From Seonamhaeicola algicola (GTDB taxonomy: Bacteria; Bacteroidota; Bacteroidia; Flavobacteriales; Flavobacteriaceae): a stretch of DNA of 64,000 bases. Location: contig NZ_VOSC01000025.1 in NCBI RefSeq assembly GCF_007997385.1, forward strand, positions 186,292 to 250,291, given 5' to 3'. Positions 38,035 to 46,451 of this stretch are shown one piece after another; position 1 is the stretch's first letter, and each line of letters starts with the position of its first letter. A program made the translations under genes and the position numbers. The notes below the pieces were generated by a model. It made no database searches and was not told the DNA's origin. It saw nothing but the letters and a program-made list of their open reading frames with translations.

Positions 38035-39210
38035 TTATGCCGAAACGATATCTTTGTAAACAGAGCTAGACTCTACAATTTGATGAATATCATTATCGTC
38101 TATTTCTTTTTTCTTATCAGCAAATTCTAAAAATTTAGTGTAAACTTCATCTAATTGAAGTTTTGTTAACTCATAACCTACATTTTTAGCTCTGTAGGCT
38201 AATGCAGCTCTACCACTTCTAGCTGTTAATACAATAGCAGATTCTGTTACACCAACATCTTTTGGGTCTATAATTTCATAAGTTTCACGGTTTTTAATTA
38301 CACCGTCTTGGTGTATGCCAGAACTGTGTGCAAATGCATTGGCACCAACAATAGCTTTATTTGGCTGTGTGTAAATACCCATGCTATCTGAAACTAATTG
38401 GCTTAAACCGTAAAGCATTTCAGATTTTATGTTTGTATCAAGATTTAAGTAAGGGTGTTGTCTTAAAATCATTACTACTTCTTCTAAAGCGGTGTTTCCT
38501 GCGCGTTCACCAATACCGTTAATTGTACACTCAATTTGTCTGGCGCCGTTAATTACACCTTCAATTGAATTAGCGGTTGCTAAACCTAAATCATTGTGGC
38601 AATGACAAGATAATATGGCTTTATCAATACCTTTTACATTTTCTTTTAAATATTTAATTTTTGCACCGTATTCATGCGGTAAACAGTAGCCTGTAGTATC
38701 TGGAATGTTTAAAACTGTAGCACCAGCTTTAATAACAGCTTCACAAACACGTGCTAAATATTCATTATCAGTTCTACCAGCATCTTCAGCATAAAACTCA
38801 ACATCTTCAACAAACGATTTTGCATAACTTACAGCCTTTACTGCACGTTCAATAATAGCTTCTTGGGTAGATTTAAATTTGAATTTTATATGAGATTCAG
38901 AAGTACCAATACCAGTATGTATTCTTGGTTTTTTAGCAAGTTTTAATGCCTCTGCCGCAACTTTTATATCGTTTTCAACTGAGCGTGTAAGTCCACAAAC
39001 AGTTGCGTTTTTAACTATTTTTGAAATAGCTTCAACAGATTTGAAGTCACCAGGACTAGAAACAGGGAAACCAGCTTCAATAATATCAACGCCTAAAAGA
39101 TCAAGCTGTTCAGCAATAACTAACTTTTGTTCAGTATTTAGTTTACAACCAGGAACTTGCTCGCCATCTCTTAGCGTAGTGTCAAAAATTTGTACCTTAT
39201 TATCAGACAT
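38035..39210 (-). CDS. leuA: 2-isopropylmalate synthase, short form without the leucine-binding domain
   Basis: The 391-residue protein has the DRE-TIM catalytic barrel: [40 protein letters not shown] and an [13 protein letters not shown] segment. It ends at about residue 390, so the C-terminal leucine allosteric domain of the 500-residue enzymes is absent. Homocitrate synthase is another possibility in this family, but the leuB partner 11 bp downstream supports isopropylmalate synthase. Regulation is therefore more likely transcriptional; an inverted repeat lies just upstream. Confidence 0.9.
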   Translation of the reverse strand: MSDNKVQIFDTTLRDGEQVPGCKLNTEQKLVIAEQLDLLGVDIIEAGFPVSSPGDFKSVEAISKIVKNATVCGLTRSVENDIKVAAEALKLAKKPRIHTGIGTSESHIKFKFKSTQEAIIERAVKAVSYAKSFVEDVEFYAEDAGRTDNEYLARVCEAVIKAGATVLNIPDTTGYCLPHEYGAKIKYLKENVKGIDKAILSCHCHNDLGLATANSIEGVINGARQIECTINGIGERAGNTALEEVVMILRQHPYLNLDTNIKSEMLYGLSQLVSDSMGIYTQPNKAIVGANAFAHSSGIHQDGVIKNRETYEIIDPKDVGVTESAIVLTARSGRAALAYRAKNVGYELTKLQLDEVYTKFLEFADKKKEIDDNDIHQIVESSSVYKDIVSA

Positions 39211-39234
39211 TTATTAAAATATATTTTCTTATTC

Positions 39235-39265
39235 TTTTACGAATGTATATTTTGGTTTCGTAAAA
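39235..39265. promoter_or_regulatory. 9-bp inverted repeat upstream of leuA
   Basis: TTTTACGAA (39235-39243) and TTCGTAAAA (39257-39265) are perfect inverted copies separated by 13 nt, in the divergent gap between leuA and the 39360 gene. It could be an operator or an RNA hairpin in the leuA leader. Confidence 0.4.
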
Positions 39266-39323
39266 CACAGAACTTTAATTGCTTTTTTTACGATGTTTAA
39301 CCAGTTAGCTTTAGGGTTAAATA

Positions 39324-39352
39324 TTTGTTTTACAGTATTTTAACTATGTTTT
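39324..39352 (+). promoter_or_regulatory. Candidate promoter of the 514-residue unknown gene
   Basis: TTTG (39324-39327), then 17 nt, then TATGTTTT (39345-39352), one mismatch from TAnnTTTG. It ends 7 bp before the ATG, so the transcript would be nearly leaderless. Confidence 0.3.
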
Positions 39353-39359
39353 TAAGCCT

Positions 39360-40904
39360 ATGACAAGAGAGCAAAAAGATAATTTGTTTGTTTTGGTAAA
39401 ATCATTATCTAAGTCAGAAAAAAGACAATTTAAACTTTATGTTGGCCGATTGGGGGTGAATGAAGACTCAAAATTTTTGTTATTATTTAATATTTTAGAT
39501 AAACTAACCAAATATGATGAGGCTGCCATACTAAAAAAGGGTATTGTAAAAAAGCAGCAGCTATCAAACCTAAAAGCGCATTTATACAAGCAAATACTAA
39601 TAAGTTTAAGGTTAAACCCATCACACCAAGATGCACGCATACAAATACGCGAACAGCTTGATTTTGCTACTATTTTATACCATAAAGGGCTTTATAAACA
39701 AAGTTTAAAAATATTAGAAAAAGCTAAAAACATGGCCATAGCAAATGAAGAAAAAAACATTGCTTATGAAATTGTTGAGCTTGAAAAAATAATTGAATCA
39801 CAATACATTACACGTAGTTTAAGCAATAGGGCTGATGAGCTTACCATACAAGCCAAAGCGTTAAGCCAGCAAAATGTTGTAGCAAGTAAATTGTCTAATT
39901 TATCACTGCAATTGTACGGGTTGTTTTTAAAAACAGGCTATGTTAAAAACGATGCCGAAACCAAACGTATTACAGAATATTTTAATGCCAGATTACCAGA
40001 ATATGATATAAACGATCTTGGTTTTAGAGAAAAACTATGGCTTTACAAAGCGCATTTATGGTATAGTTTTTTAACACAAGATTTTTTATCATGCTACAAA
40101 TATGCTACAAAATGGGTTACTTTATTTTATGACAATAAAGACATGATAGTGCTAAATCCCGTATTCTTTTTACGCGGAAATCATTATTTATTAGAAGCAT
40201 TGTTTTACCTACGCCAGCATGAAAAATTTAAAGAGTATTTAAATAAATTAGAAACAGTAACCCAAGAAAAATGGTTCCCGTCTGATGATAATATTGAAGG
40301 CTTAACCTTTTTGTACTTATACACAAATAGGTTTAATCTTCATTTTATTGAAGGTAGTTTTAACCAAGGATTACCCTTAATTGATGAGGTTTTAGAACAG
40401 TTGAAAAATTATCAAGACAGAATTGATGAACACCACATAATGGTATTTTATTATAAAATTGCCAGTATGTATTTTGGTGCCGGAAACAATAAAGGATGTA
40501 TTGTGTATTTAGAAAAAATAATAGATAATAAATCACTACAAATGCGAGAAGATTTATTATGTTTTTCGCGTATTTTAAATTTGGTAGCGCACTACGAAGC
40601 TGGTTTAGATTATAATTTAGACACCCTAATAAAAAGTACCTATAAATTTTTAATAAAAATGGAAGATTTATACGAAGTACAAAAAGAGTTTATTAAGTTT
40701 TTACGAAGATTGGGTGATATTTATCCGCATGAGGTTAAAAATGAATTTATAAAACTACACAAAAAACTAAAAGAGTTTGAAGAAGACCCTTACCAAAGCA
40801 GAGCATTTTTGTATTTAGATATTATTTCGTGGTTAGAATCTAAAATTGAAAATAAACCAATAGGACAAATTATTAGAGGTAAATTTGAAAAGAATTTAAA
40901 CTGA
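39360..40904 (+). CDS. Conserved flavobacterial protein of unknown function
   Basis: The 514-residue, soluble, helix-rich protein has a conserved N-terminus (REQKDNLFVLVKSLSKSEKR, RQFKLYVGRLGVNEDSKFL). Repeating helical pairs along its length (KGLYKQSLKILEKAKNMAIA, KGCIVYLEKIIDN) suggest a tetratricopeptide-like solenoid used for protein contacts. No signal, membrane segment or catalytic motif is seen. It is divergent from leuA and precedes the SAM-I riboswitch and metY by about 90 bp, but has no obvious pathway link. Confidence 0.75.
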   Translation: MTREQKDNLFVLVKSLSKSEKRQFKLYVGRLGVNEDSKFLLLFNILDKLTKYDEAAILKKGIVKKQQLSNLKAHLYKQILISLRLNPSHQDARIQIREQLDFATILYHKGLYKQSLKILEKAKNMAIANEEKNIAYEIVELEKIIESQYITRSLSNRADELTIQAKALSQQNVVASKLSNLSLQLYGLFLKTGYVKNDAETKRITEYFNARLPEYDINDLGFREKLWLYKAHLWYSFLTQDFLSCYKYATKWVTLFYDNKDMIVLNPVFFLRGNHYLLEALFYLRQHEKFKEYLNKLETVTQEKWFPSDDNIEGLTFLYLYTNRFNLHFIEGSFNQGLPLIDEVLEQLKNYQDRIDEHHIMVFYYKIASMYFGAGNNKGCIVYLEKIIDNKSLQMREDLLCFSRILNLVAHYEAGLDYNLDTLIKSTYKFLIKMEDLYEVQKEFIKFLRRLGDIYPHEVKNEFIKLHKKLKEFEEDPYQSRAFLYLDIISWLESKIENKPIGQIIRGKFEKNLN

Positions 40905-40991
40905 TTTTTAAAATTTCTTGTTAAAAATTTGGAAAATACACTTTTCTATTTGAATATTTGCATTCACAAAGTTCAAAACACTTATTGAAAT

Positions 40992-41113
40992 GTTATCAAG
41001 AAAGGTGGAGGGAATAGACCCTGTGAAGCCTTAGCAACCTCCCGAATTTATCGGAAAAGGTGCTAAATTCTACTTAAACTACCAATTCATTTATTGGTGT
41101 TTGGATAGATAAC
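40992..41113 (+). promoter_or_regulatory. SAM-I riboswitch aptamer before metY
   Basis: P1 is formed by GTTATC (40992-40997) and GATAAC (41108-41113). The core CAAGAAAGGTGGAGGGAATA, CCCTGTGAAGCC and TTAGCAACC segments match the S-box consensus, and GGTGCTAAATTCTAC is the conserved P3-P4 region. S-adenosylmethionine binding would reduce metY expression. The 399-bp gap from 40905 to 41303 holds this element, the terminator at 41119, a small GCTTCA/TGAAGC hairpin at 41172-41186 and AT-rich leader. Confidence 0.93.
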
Positions 41114-41118
41114 TTAAC

Positions 41119-41150
41119 AAAACTACTTCCTGTAGTTTTATATTTCTTTA
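41119..41150 (+). terminator. Riboswitch expression-platform terminator
   Basis: AAAACTAC (41119-41126) pairs with GTAGTTTT (41132-41139) around a 5-nt loop, directly after the SAM-I P1 stem, followed by T-rich sequence. Confidence 0.65.
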
Positions 41151-41303
41151 TAACATTTTTCTATTAAGTACGCTTCATTTTGAAGCATATTTGGCTTTTT
41201 GTTTACAAAAGAATTTTAAGATGTTTTTCATCTATATTCTTTAAAAATGAATATTCTTACAAAAACGAGAATTTATATAATTAACTAAAAAGATATTAGA
41301 AAA

Positions 41304-42578
41304 ATGAGTAATCAAAAATTAGCAACAAACGCATTACACGCAGGGCATGATGTAAAAGCAAACGGAGGTACAAGGGCAGTGCCTATTTACCAAACAACAT
41401 CGTATGTTTTTAATAACTCTGATCACGCTGCAAACCTGTTTTCATTACAAGAATTAGGCTTCATTTATACACGTTTAAATAACCCAACAAATCAAATTTT
41501 GCAAGAGCGTTTAGCTGCTGTTGAAGGTGGTATTGGTGCGGTTGTGTTTGCATCAGGTACAGCAGCTATTTCAACAGGTTTATTAACACTTTTAAAAGCG
41601 GGCGATCATATTGTAGCTTCAAGTAGTTTATATGGTGGTACTTACAATTTGTTAAATGTAACTTTACCGCGTTTAGGAATTACAACTACATTTGTTGATG
41701 CCTCTAACCCTGATAATTTTAAAGATGCAGTGCAAGATAATACTAGAGCCTTTTTTGTTGAGTCTTTAGGAAACCCTAAATTAGATGTGTTAGATTTAGA
41801 AGCTATTGCTGCACACTCAAAAACAGCTGGTGTACCGTTTATTGTTGATAACACAGTGGCTACACCTGCATTGTTAAACCCAATTAAGCATGGTGCTAAT
41901 ATAGTAATTCACTCATTAACAAAATACATTGGTGGGCAAGGTACATCACTTGGTGGTGCTATTATTGATGCTGGAACTTTTGACTGGGCAAACGGGAAAT
42001 TCCCTGAATTTACTGAGCCTTCAGCGGGTTACCACGGGTTAAAATACCATGAAACACTTGGTGCAGCATCATACACATTTAAACTAATTTTAGAAGGCTT
42101 GCGTGATTTTGGTGGTGCTATTAGTCCTACTAATGCGTTTAATATTTTACAAGGTTTAGAAACTTTACCAGTTAGAATTAAACAACATAGTGAAAATGCC
42201 TTAGAGTTAGCAAAATGGTTAGAAGCCCAAGATGAAGTTGCATGGGTAAACTATCCTGGTTTAGAAAGTAGTAAGTATAATGCTTTAGCTAAAAAGTACT
42301 TACCTAAAGGGCAAAGCGGTATTGTTACTTTTGGCCATAAAGGTGGTTTTGATGCGGCTAAAACTATTGCAGACGAAACTCAAATTTTCTCATTATTAGC
42401 CAATATTGGCGATACAAAATCTTTAATAATCCATCCGTCAAGTACTACGCACCAACAGTTAGATGAAGCGCAACAAGCTAGTGCGGGTGTATCTCCAGAT
42501 TTAATTAGGTTATCTGTTGGTATTGAAGATATTGAAGATTTAAAAGCAGACCTTAAACAGGCTTTTGCTAAAATATAA
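41304..42578 (+). CDS. metY: O-acetylhomoserine aminocarboxypropyltransferase (sulfhydrylase)
   Basis: The 424-residue PLP enzyme has the MetY/MetZ-family layout: YQTTSYVFNNSDHAANLF, TRLNNPTNQILQERLAAVEG, the PLP loop SLTKYIGGQGTSLGG with its Lys, and HPSSTTHQQL. Its length and sequence match O-acetylhomoserine sulfhydrylase, which makes homocysteine directly from sulfide and O-acetylhomoserine. It follows a SAM-I riboswitch, so methionine status controls it, and is ended by a strong terminator. The acetyl donor substrate would come from the MetX domain encoded next. Confidence 0.94.
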   Translation: MSNQKLATNALHAGHDVKANGGTRAVPIYQTTSYVFNNSDHAANLFSLQELGFIYTRLNNPTNQILQERLAAVEGGIGAVVFASGTAAISTGLLTLLKAGDHIVASSSLYGGTYNLLNVTLPRLGITTTFVDASNPDNFKDAVQDNTRAFFVESLGNPKLDVLDLEAIAAHSKTAGVPFIVDNTVATPALLNPIKHGANIVIHSLTKYIGGQGTSLGGAIIDAGTFDWANGKFPEFTEPSAGYHGLKYHETLGAASYTFKLILEGLRDFGGAISPTNAFNILQGLETLPVRIKQHSENALELAKWLEAQDEVAWVNYPGLESSKYNALAKKYLPKGQSGIVTFGHKGGFDAAKTIADETQIFSLLANIGDTKSLIIHPSSTTHQQLDEAQQASAGVSPDLIRLSVGIEDIEDLKADLKQAFAKI

Positions 42579-42593
42579 TTAACATTTATACAC

Positions 42594-42630
42594 AAGCCTG
42601 CAAGAAACATAAACTTGCAGGCTTTAATTG
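42594..42630 (+). terminator. Intrinsic terminator after metY
   Basis: AAGCCTGCAAG (42594-42604) pairs perfectly with CTTGCAGGCTT (42614-42624), an 11-bp stem followed by T-rich sequence. Confidence 0.8.
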
Positions 42631-42648
42631 ATATTGGCAGGTATACCT

Positions 42649-42825
42649 GCGTTAGGGATAGAAACGGCATCCTTTTTTGTGTAGCCAAATATGCCGCTGT
42701 TACGAGGTGGCACAACGAAGTAATCTGTTGCTATTAGGAGATTGCTTAACAATGTTAGTAATGACATGATGAACTATAAAACAAAAAAGATATAGTGTAT
42801 AGCCCGACCTGATAAGGTAACGCCC
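42649..42825 (+). ncRNA. Structured RNA copy 1 (Flavo-1-like) before the MetX-AK-HSD gene
   Basis: Outer stem GCGTTA (42649-42654) pairs with TAACGC (42818-42823). GGAT (42656-42659) pairs with ATCC (42669-42672), and CTTTTTTGT (42672-42680) with ACAAAAAAG (42781-42789). The conserved core GATATAGYG, then AGCCCGACC, and a small ACCT/AGGT hairpin follow. The same element, with shared unpaired blocks and compensated stems, recurs at 46309. From memory it matches the Flavo-1 motif (RF01705). The loop of the second stem is expanded by about 90 nt of repeat. It ends 15 nt before the TTG start at 42841, so it lies in the 5' UTR. Confidence 0.7.
42697..42766. repeat. Degenerate palindromic repeat inside the structured RNA
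   Basis: AAGTAATCT (42718-42726) pairs with AGATTGCTT (42739-42747) with one wobble. Flanking GTTACGAGG (left) and GTAATGAC (right) resemble decayed arms of the widespread Bacteroidota intergenic palindrome with CATTGCGAGG and GAAGCAATCT parts. Resemblance is from memory. Confidence 0.5.
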
Positions 42826-42840
42826 AAAATTTATAATACT

Positions 42841-45800
42841 TTGAAAAACGAATTGCAACATATAACAATTAGTAATTACACTACCGAAAGTGGTGTTACT
42901 AACCCCGAAATTAAGCTTAGTTATCAAGTGTTTGGTAAGGCTTTAGGTACAGCGCCAATAGTATTGGTAAATCATGCACTAACGGGCAATAGTAACGTGG
43001 CAGGGAATGATGGTTGGTGGAAAGATTTAATTGGAGAAAATAAGGTGATTGATACAAATACGTATTCAATTTTAGCCTTTAATATTCCAGGAAATGGGTT
43101 TGATGGTTTTGTAATAGATAATTATAAAGATTTTGTAGCGCGCGATGTTGCTAAACTTTTTTTACAAGGTTTGCAGATTTTAAAAACAGGAAAGGTTTTT
43201 GTTACCATTGGCGGCTCTTTAGGAGGCGGAATTGCTTGGGAAATGGCTGTTTTAAAACCTGATTTCACTGAGCATTTGGTAGTTGTGGCAACCGATTGGA
43301 AATCTACCGATTGGTTAATTGCTAATTGCCAAATACAAGAGCAGTTTTTATTGAATTCTAAAAACCCAGTGCATGATGCTCGCATGCATGCTATGTTGTG
43401 TTACCGCACGCCAGAGTCATTTAAAGAGCGTTTTAAACGTACTAAAAATGAAGATTTAGAGATTTTTAATGTAGAGAGTTGGTTGTTGCACCATGGAAAA
43501 AAATTGCAAGAACGTTTTCAATTATCGGCTTATAAATTGATGAATCAATTATTAAAAACTATTGATGTTACTAAAGGCAGAGAAGAAGATTTTAATGTGT
43601 TAGATAACATTAAGGCTAATATACATATTGTTGGCGTAGATTCAGATTTGTTTTTTACAGCAGAAGAAAATAGAGAAACACACAAACAATTAGCTTTAAC
43701 ACACCCTAATGTTACTTACAACGAAATTCACTCTGTTCACGGGCACGATGCTTTTTTAATGGAGTATGAGCAGTTAGAGCATATTATTGAGAGTATTTTT
43801 GTGCCAAACTCTAAAAATAAACGCATAAAGGTGTTGAAATTTGGTGGAAAATCTTTAGCCAATGGCAAAGGTTTAGAAACCGTATTGTCTATTATTGAAG
43901 CTAAAGTAAATGCCGGAGAGCAAATAAGTGTTGTGGTATCGGCAAGAGGTTCAGCTACTGATGATTTAGAGGCTATTTTAAACAAAGCCATTAAGGGTAA
44001 ACCTTATAAAAACGATTTAGAGGCTTTTAAAAAATACCAACAGTTACCTGCTGAAAGTATAGATTTTTCAGAAGAATTTTTATTGTTAGATAAGTTATTT
44101 GAAGGGGTTAGTTTGTTAGGAGACTACAGTAAAAAAACAAAGGATAATATTTTGGCGCAAGGCGAATTATTATCGGTTAAACTTATTGCTAATTTATTAA
44201 ATGCTCGTGGTATAAAGGCTAAAGCTACCGATGCGCGAAACTTAATAAAAACCGATGCCGCTTTTGGTAATGCACAACCGCTATCAAAACTTTCAAAAGA
44301 AAACACAAAAAATTATTTCAAACAAAATACAGGTGTTGTAAATATTGTAACAGGTTTTATTGCTTCAAATTTAAATAATGAAACTACTACTTTGGGTAGA
44401 AACGGCAGTAATTATACAGCGGCTTTATTAGCTAATTTTTTAGATGCCGAAGAGCTTCAAAACTACACACATGTTAACGGTATTTATACCGCCGACCCTA
44501 ATTTAGTGCCCGATGCTAAACAAATTAGAGAACTCTCTTTTAGTGAAGCTAATGAGTTGGCAAACTTTGGTGCCTCTGTTTTACATGCTAAAACTATTAT
44601 TCCGCTGGTTGAAAAAAACATTAACTTACGTATACTAAATACGTTTAATGCAAATGATGAAGGTACATTAATTACGGCTAAACCAAGTGCCAAGGAAGTA
44701 ACATCATTATCTGTGTTAGATAATGTGGCGCTTTTAAACTTAGAAGGCCGTGGGTTATTGGGTAAAATTGGCGTAGATGCAAGAATTTTTGGTGCATTAG
44801 GTAGTTCGGGTATTAGTGTAAGTATTGTATCTCAAGGCTCTTCTGAAAGAGGTATTGGCTTAATTATAGATGCAAATCAGGCAGCACAAGCGGTAGCTGC
44901 TCTAGAGCGCGAGTTTGCAACCGATTTTCAATCGCAAGATGTAAACAATATTGCTGTAAATAATGATGTGGCTGTTATATCTATTGTAGGTATTGAGTTG
45001 GCCTCGTTTCATAAACCTTTCAACGCATTAATAAAAAACCAAATTACACCATTGTTATTTAACAATACAGTAACGGGTAAAAATGTAAGTTTAGTTGTTA
45101 AAAAAGCACAATTACACAAAGCGTTAAATGTTATACATGGCGAAGTATTTGGAGTTTCTAAAAAAATAAACATAGCCATTTTTGGTCATGGTGGTGTTGG
45201 TGGTGCGTTAATTAATCAAATATTAAAATCAAAAAACGATATTGAAAAACGCAAGGGCATCAATTTAAATGTGTTTGCTATTGCTAATTCAAAAAAACTA
45301 CTGCTAAATAAACAAGGCGTAAATGCCAATTGGGAGCAAGCTATAATTGATAGTCATACAGAAAGTAGTGTTAATGATGTTATATTGTTTGCTAAAAATA
45401 ATCATTTAGAAAACCTGATAGCTGTAGATAATACTGCTAGCGGTACATTTCATAATAACTACAAACCTTTAGTTGAAGCTGGTTTTGATTTAGTGTCGTC
45501 AAACAAAATAGCAAATACTATTTCGCATGCATTTTACAAAGATTTGCGAGTGCATTTAAAAGAACATAAAAAGCAATACCTTTATGAAACTACTGTTGGT
45601 GCAGGTTTGCCCTTAATTGATACAATTAAATTATTACATGAGTCTGGTGAAAATATAACCAGGATACGCGGTGTGTTTTCTGGAACCTTAAGTTATCTAT
45701 TCAATAATTTTTCGGTTGAAAATAAGCCGTTTAGTGAAATTATACAGGAAACAATTGATAAAGGTTTTACAGAACCCGATCCGCGGGAAGATTTCTCTGG

Positions 45801-46239
45801 AAATGATGTGGCTAGAAAATTATTGATTTTAGCCAGAGAGTTAGATTTGCAAAATGAGTTTGAAGATGTTGCTGTGCAGAATTTAATTCCAGAGGCTTAT
45901 CAAAACATATCGGTTGCAGATTTTTTAAGTCAGTTAAATGTTCTGGATGCGCAATACCAACAAATAAAAGATAGCCAAAAAGCAGGACATGTGTTGCGCT
46001 ACGTGGGCGATTTATCGGGTGATTTATCGCAGGATAAAGGTAATTTAGAAGTAAAATTAGTATCTATACCCGAAGATAGTACCTTGGGGCATGTAAAAGG
46101 GAGCGATGCTATTTTTGAAATTTTTACTGAGAGCTATGGCAAACAACCCATTGTAATACAAGGTGCTGGTGCAGGTGCTGAAGTTACAGCGCGTGGTGTT
46201 TTTGGTGATATTTTAAGGTTGAGTAAGTATATTAATTAG
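42841..46239 (+). CDS. thrA: Three-domain fusion: MetX-like homoserine acyltransferase, aspartate kinase, homoserine dehydrogenase
   Basis: The 1132-residue protein starts at TTG 42841, as no ATG occurs near the start. Residues about 1-325 are an alpha/beta hydrolase of the homoserine O-acetyltransferase type: NHALTGNSNVAG, nucleophile Ser in GGSLGGGIAWE, Asp in VGVDSDLFF, His in SVHGHDAFLME. Residues about 327-770 are aspartate kinase (KFGGKSLANG, LGRNGSNYTAALLANFL) with ACT domains. Residues about 775-1132 are homoserine dehydrogenase (IAIFGHGGVGGALI, NKIANTISHAFYKDL). One polypeptide thus covers aspartate activation, homoserine formation and homoserine acylation, feeding MetY and MetZ on both sides. 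The kinase signature has Lys instead of the common Thr in KFGGTS. Confidence 0.92.
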   Translation: MKNELQHITISNYTTESGVTNPEIKLSYQVFGKALGTAPIVLVNHALTGNSNVAGNDGWWKDLIGENKVIDTNTYSILAFNIPGNGFDGFVIDNYKDFVARDVAKLFLQGLQILKTGKVFVTIGGSLGGGIAWEMAVLKPDFTEHLVVVATDWKSTDWLIANCQIQEQFLLNSKNPVHDARMHAMLCYRTPESFKERFKRTKNEDLEIFNVESWLLHHGKKLQERFQLSAYKLMNQLLKTIDVTKGREEDFNVLDNIKANIHIVGVDSDLFFTAEENRETHKQLALTHPNVTYNEIHSVHGHDAFLMEYEQLEHIIESIFVPNSKNKRIKVLKFGGKSLANGKGLETVLSIIEAKVNAGEQISVVVSARGSATDDLEAILNKAIKGKPYKNDLEAFKKYQQLPAESIDFSEEFLLLDKLFEGVSLLGDYSKKTKDNILAQGELLSVKLIANLLNARGIKAKATDARNLIKTDAAFGNAQPLSKLSKENTKNYFKQNTGVVNIVTGFIASNLNNETTTLGRNGSNYTAALLANFLDAEELQNYTHVNGIYTADPNLVPDAKQIRELSFSEANELANFGASVLHAKTIIPLVEKNINLRILNTFNANDEGTLITAKPSAKEVTSLSVLDNVALLNLEGRGLLGKIGVDARIFGALGSSGISVSIVSQGSSERGIGLIIDANQAAQAVAALEREFATDFQSQDVNNIAVNNDVAVISIVGIELASFHKPFNALIKNQITPLLFNNTVTGKNVSLVVKKAQLHKALNVIHGEVFGVSKKINIAIFGHGGVGGALINQILKSKNDIEKRKGINLNVFAIANSKKLLLNKQGVNANWEQAIIDSHTESSVNDVILFAKNNHLENLIAVDNTASGTFHNNYKPLVEAGFDLVSSNKIANTISHAFYKDLRVHLKEHKKQYLYETTVGAGLPLIDTIKLLHESGENITRIRGVFSGTLSYLFNNFSVENKPFSEIIQETIDKGFTEPDPREDFSGNDVARKLLILARELDLQNEFEDVAVQNLIPEAYQNISVADFLSQLNVLDAQYQQIKDSQKAGHVLRYVGDLSGDLSQDKGNLEVKLVSIPEDSTLGHVKGSDAIFEIFTESYGKQPIVIQGAGAGAEVTARGVFGDILRLSKYIN

Positions 46240-46308
46240 TAAAACAAACAGCAAAAAGCTTGTAAATAAACCTGGTGTTTGGGTTTGAAATTATACTTAG
46301 CATTTGGT

Positions 46309-46388
46309 GCATTAGGGATTGAAGCGGCATCCTTTTTTGTTTTTCTCAAAAAAGATATAGCGTAAAGCCCGACCTGAAAGGGAATGCC
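46309..46388 (+). ncRNA. Structured RNA copy 2 (Flavo-1-like) before metZ
   Basis: GCATT (46309-46313) pairs with AATGC (46383-46387); GGAT (46316-46319) with ATCC (46329-46332); CTTTTTTG (46332-46339) with CAAAAAAG (46347-46354). The blocks GATATAGCG, AAAGCCCGACC and CCTGAAAGG match copy 1 at 42649. In this compact copy the variable loop is only 7 nt. It lies 64 nt upstream of the metZ ATG. Confidence 0.75.
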
Positions 46389-46451
46389 AAAAAATAATAA
46401 TTAAATTAAAGTTTTTAAGGTTTTAATGACTTTTTAAAGTGAATAGATAAG

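Noticed and set aside
37713-38069. Plus-strand open frame opposite leuB and the leuA end
   Set aside because: Both minus-strand genes are conserved enzymes; the frame is explained by their codon use.
41172-41186. Second terminator in the metY leader
   Set aside because: GCTTCA/TGAAGC is a 6-bp hairpin without a following T-run; the stem at 41119-41139 is the better expression platform.
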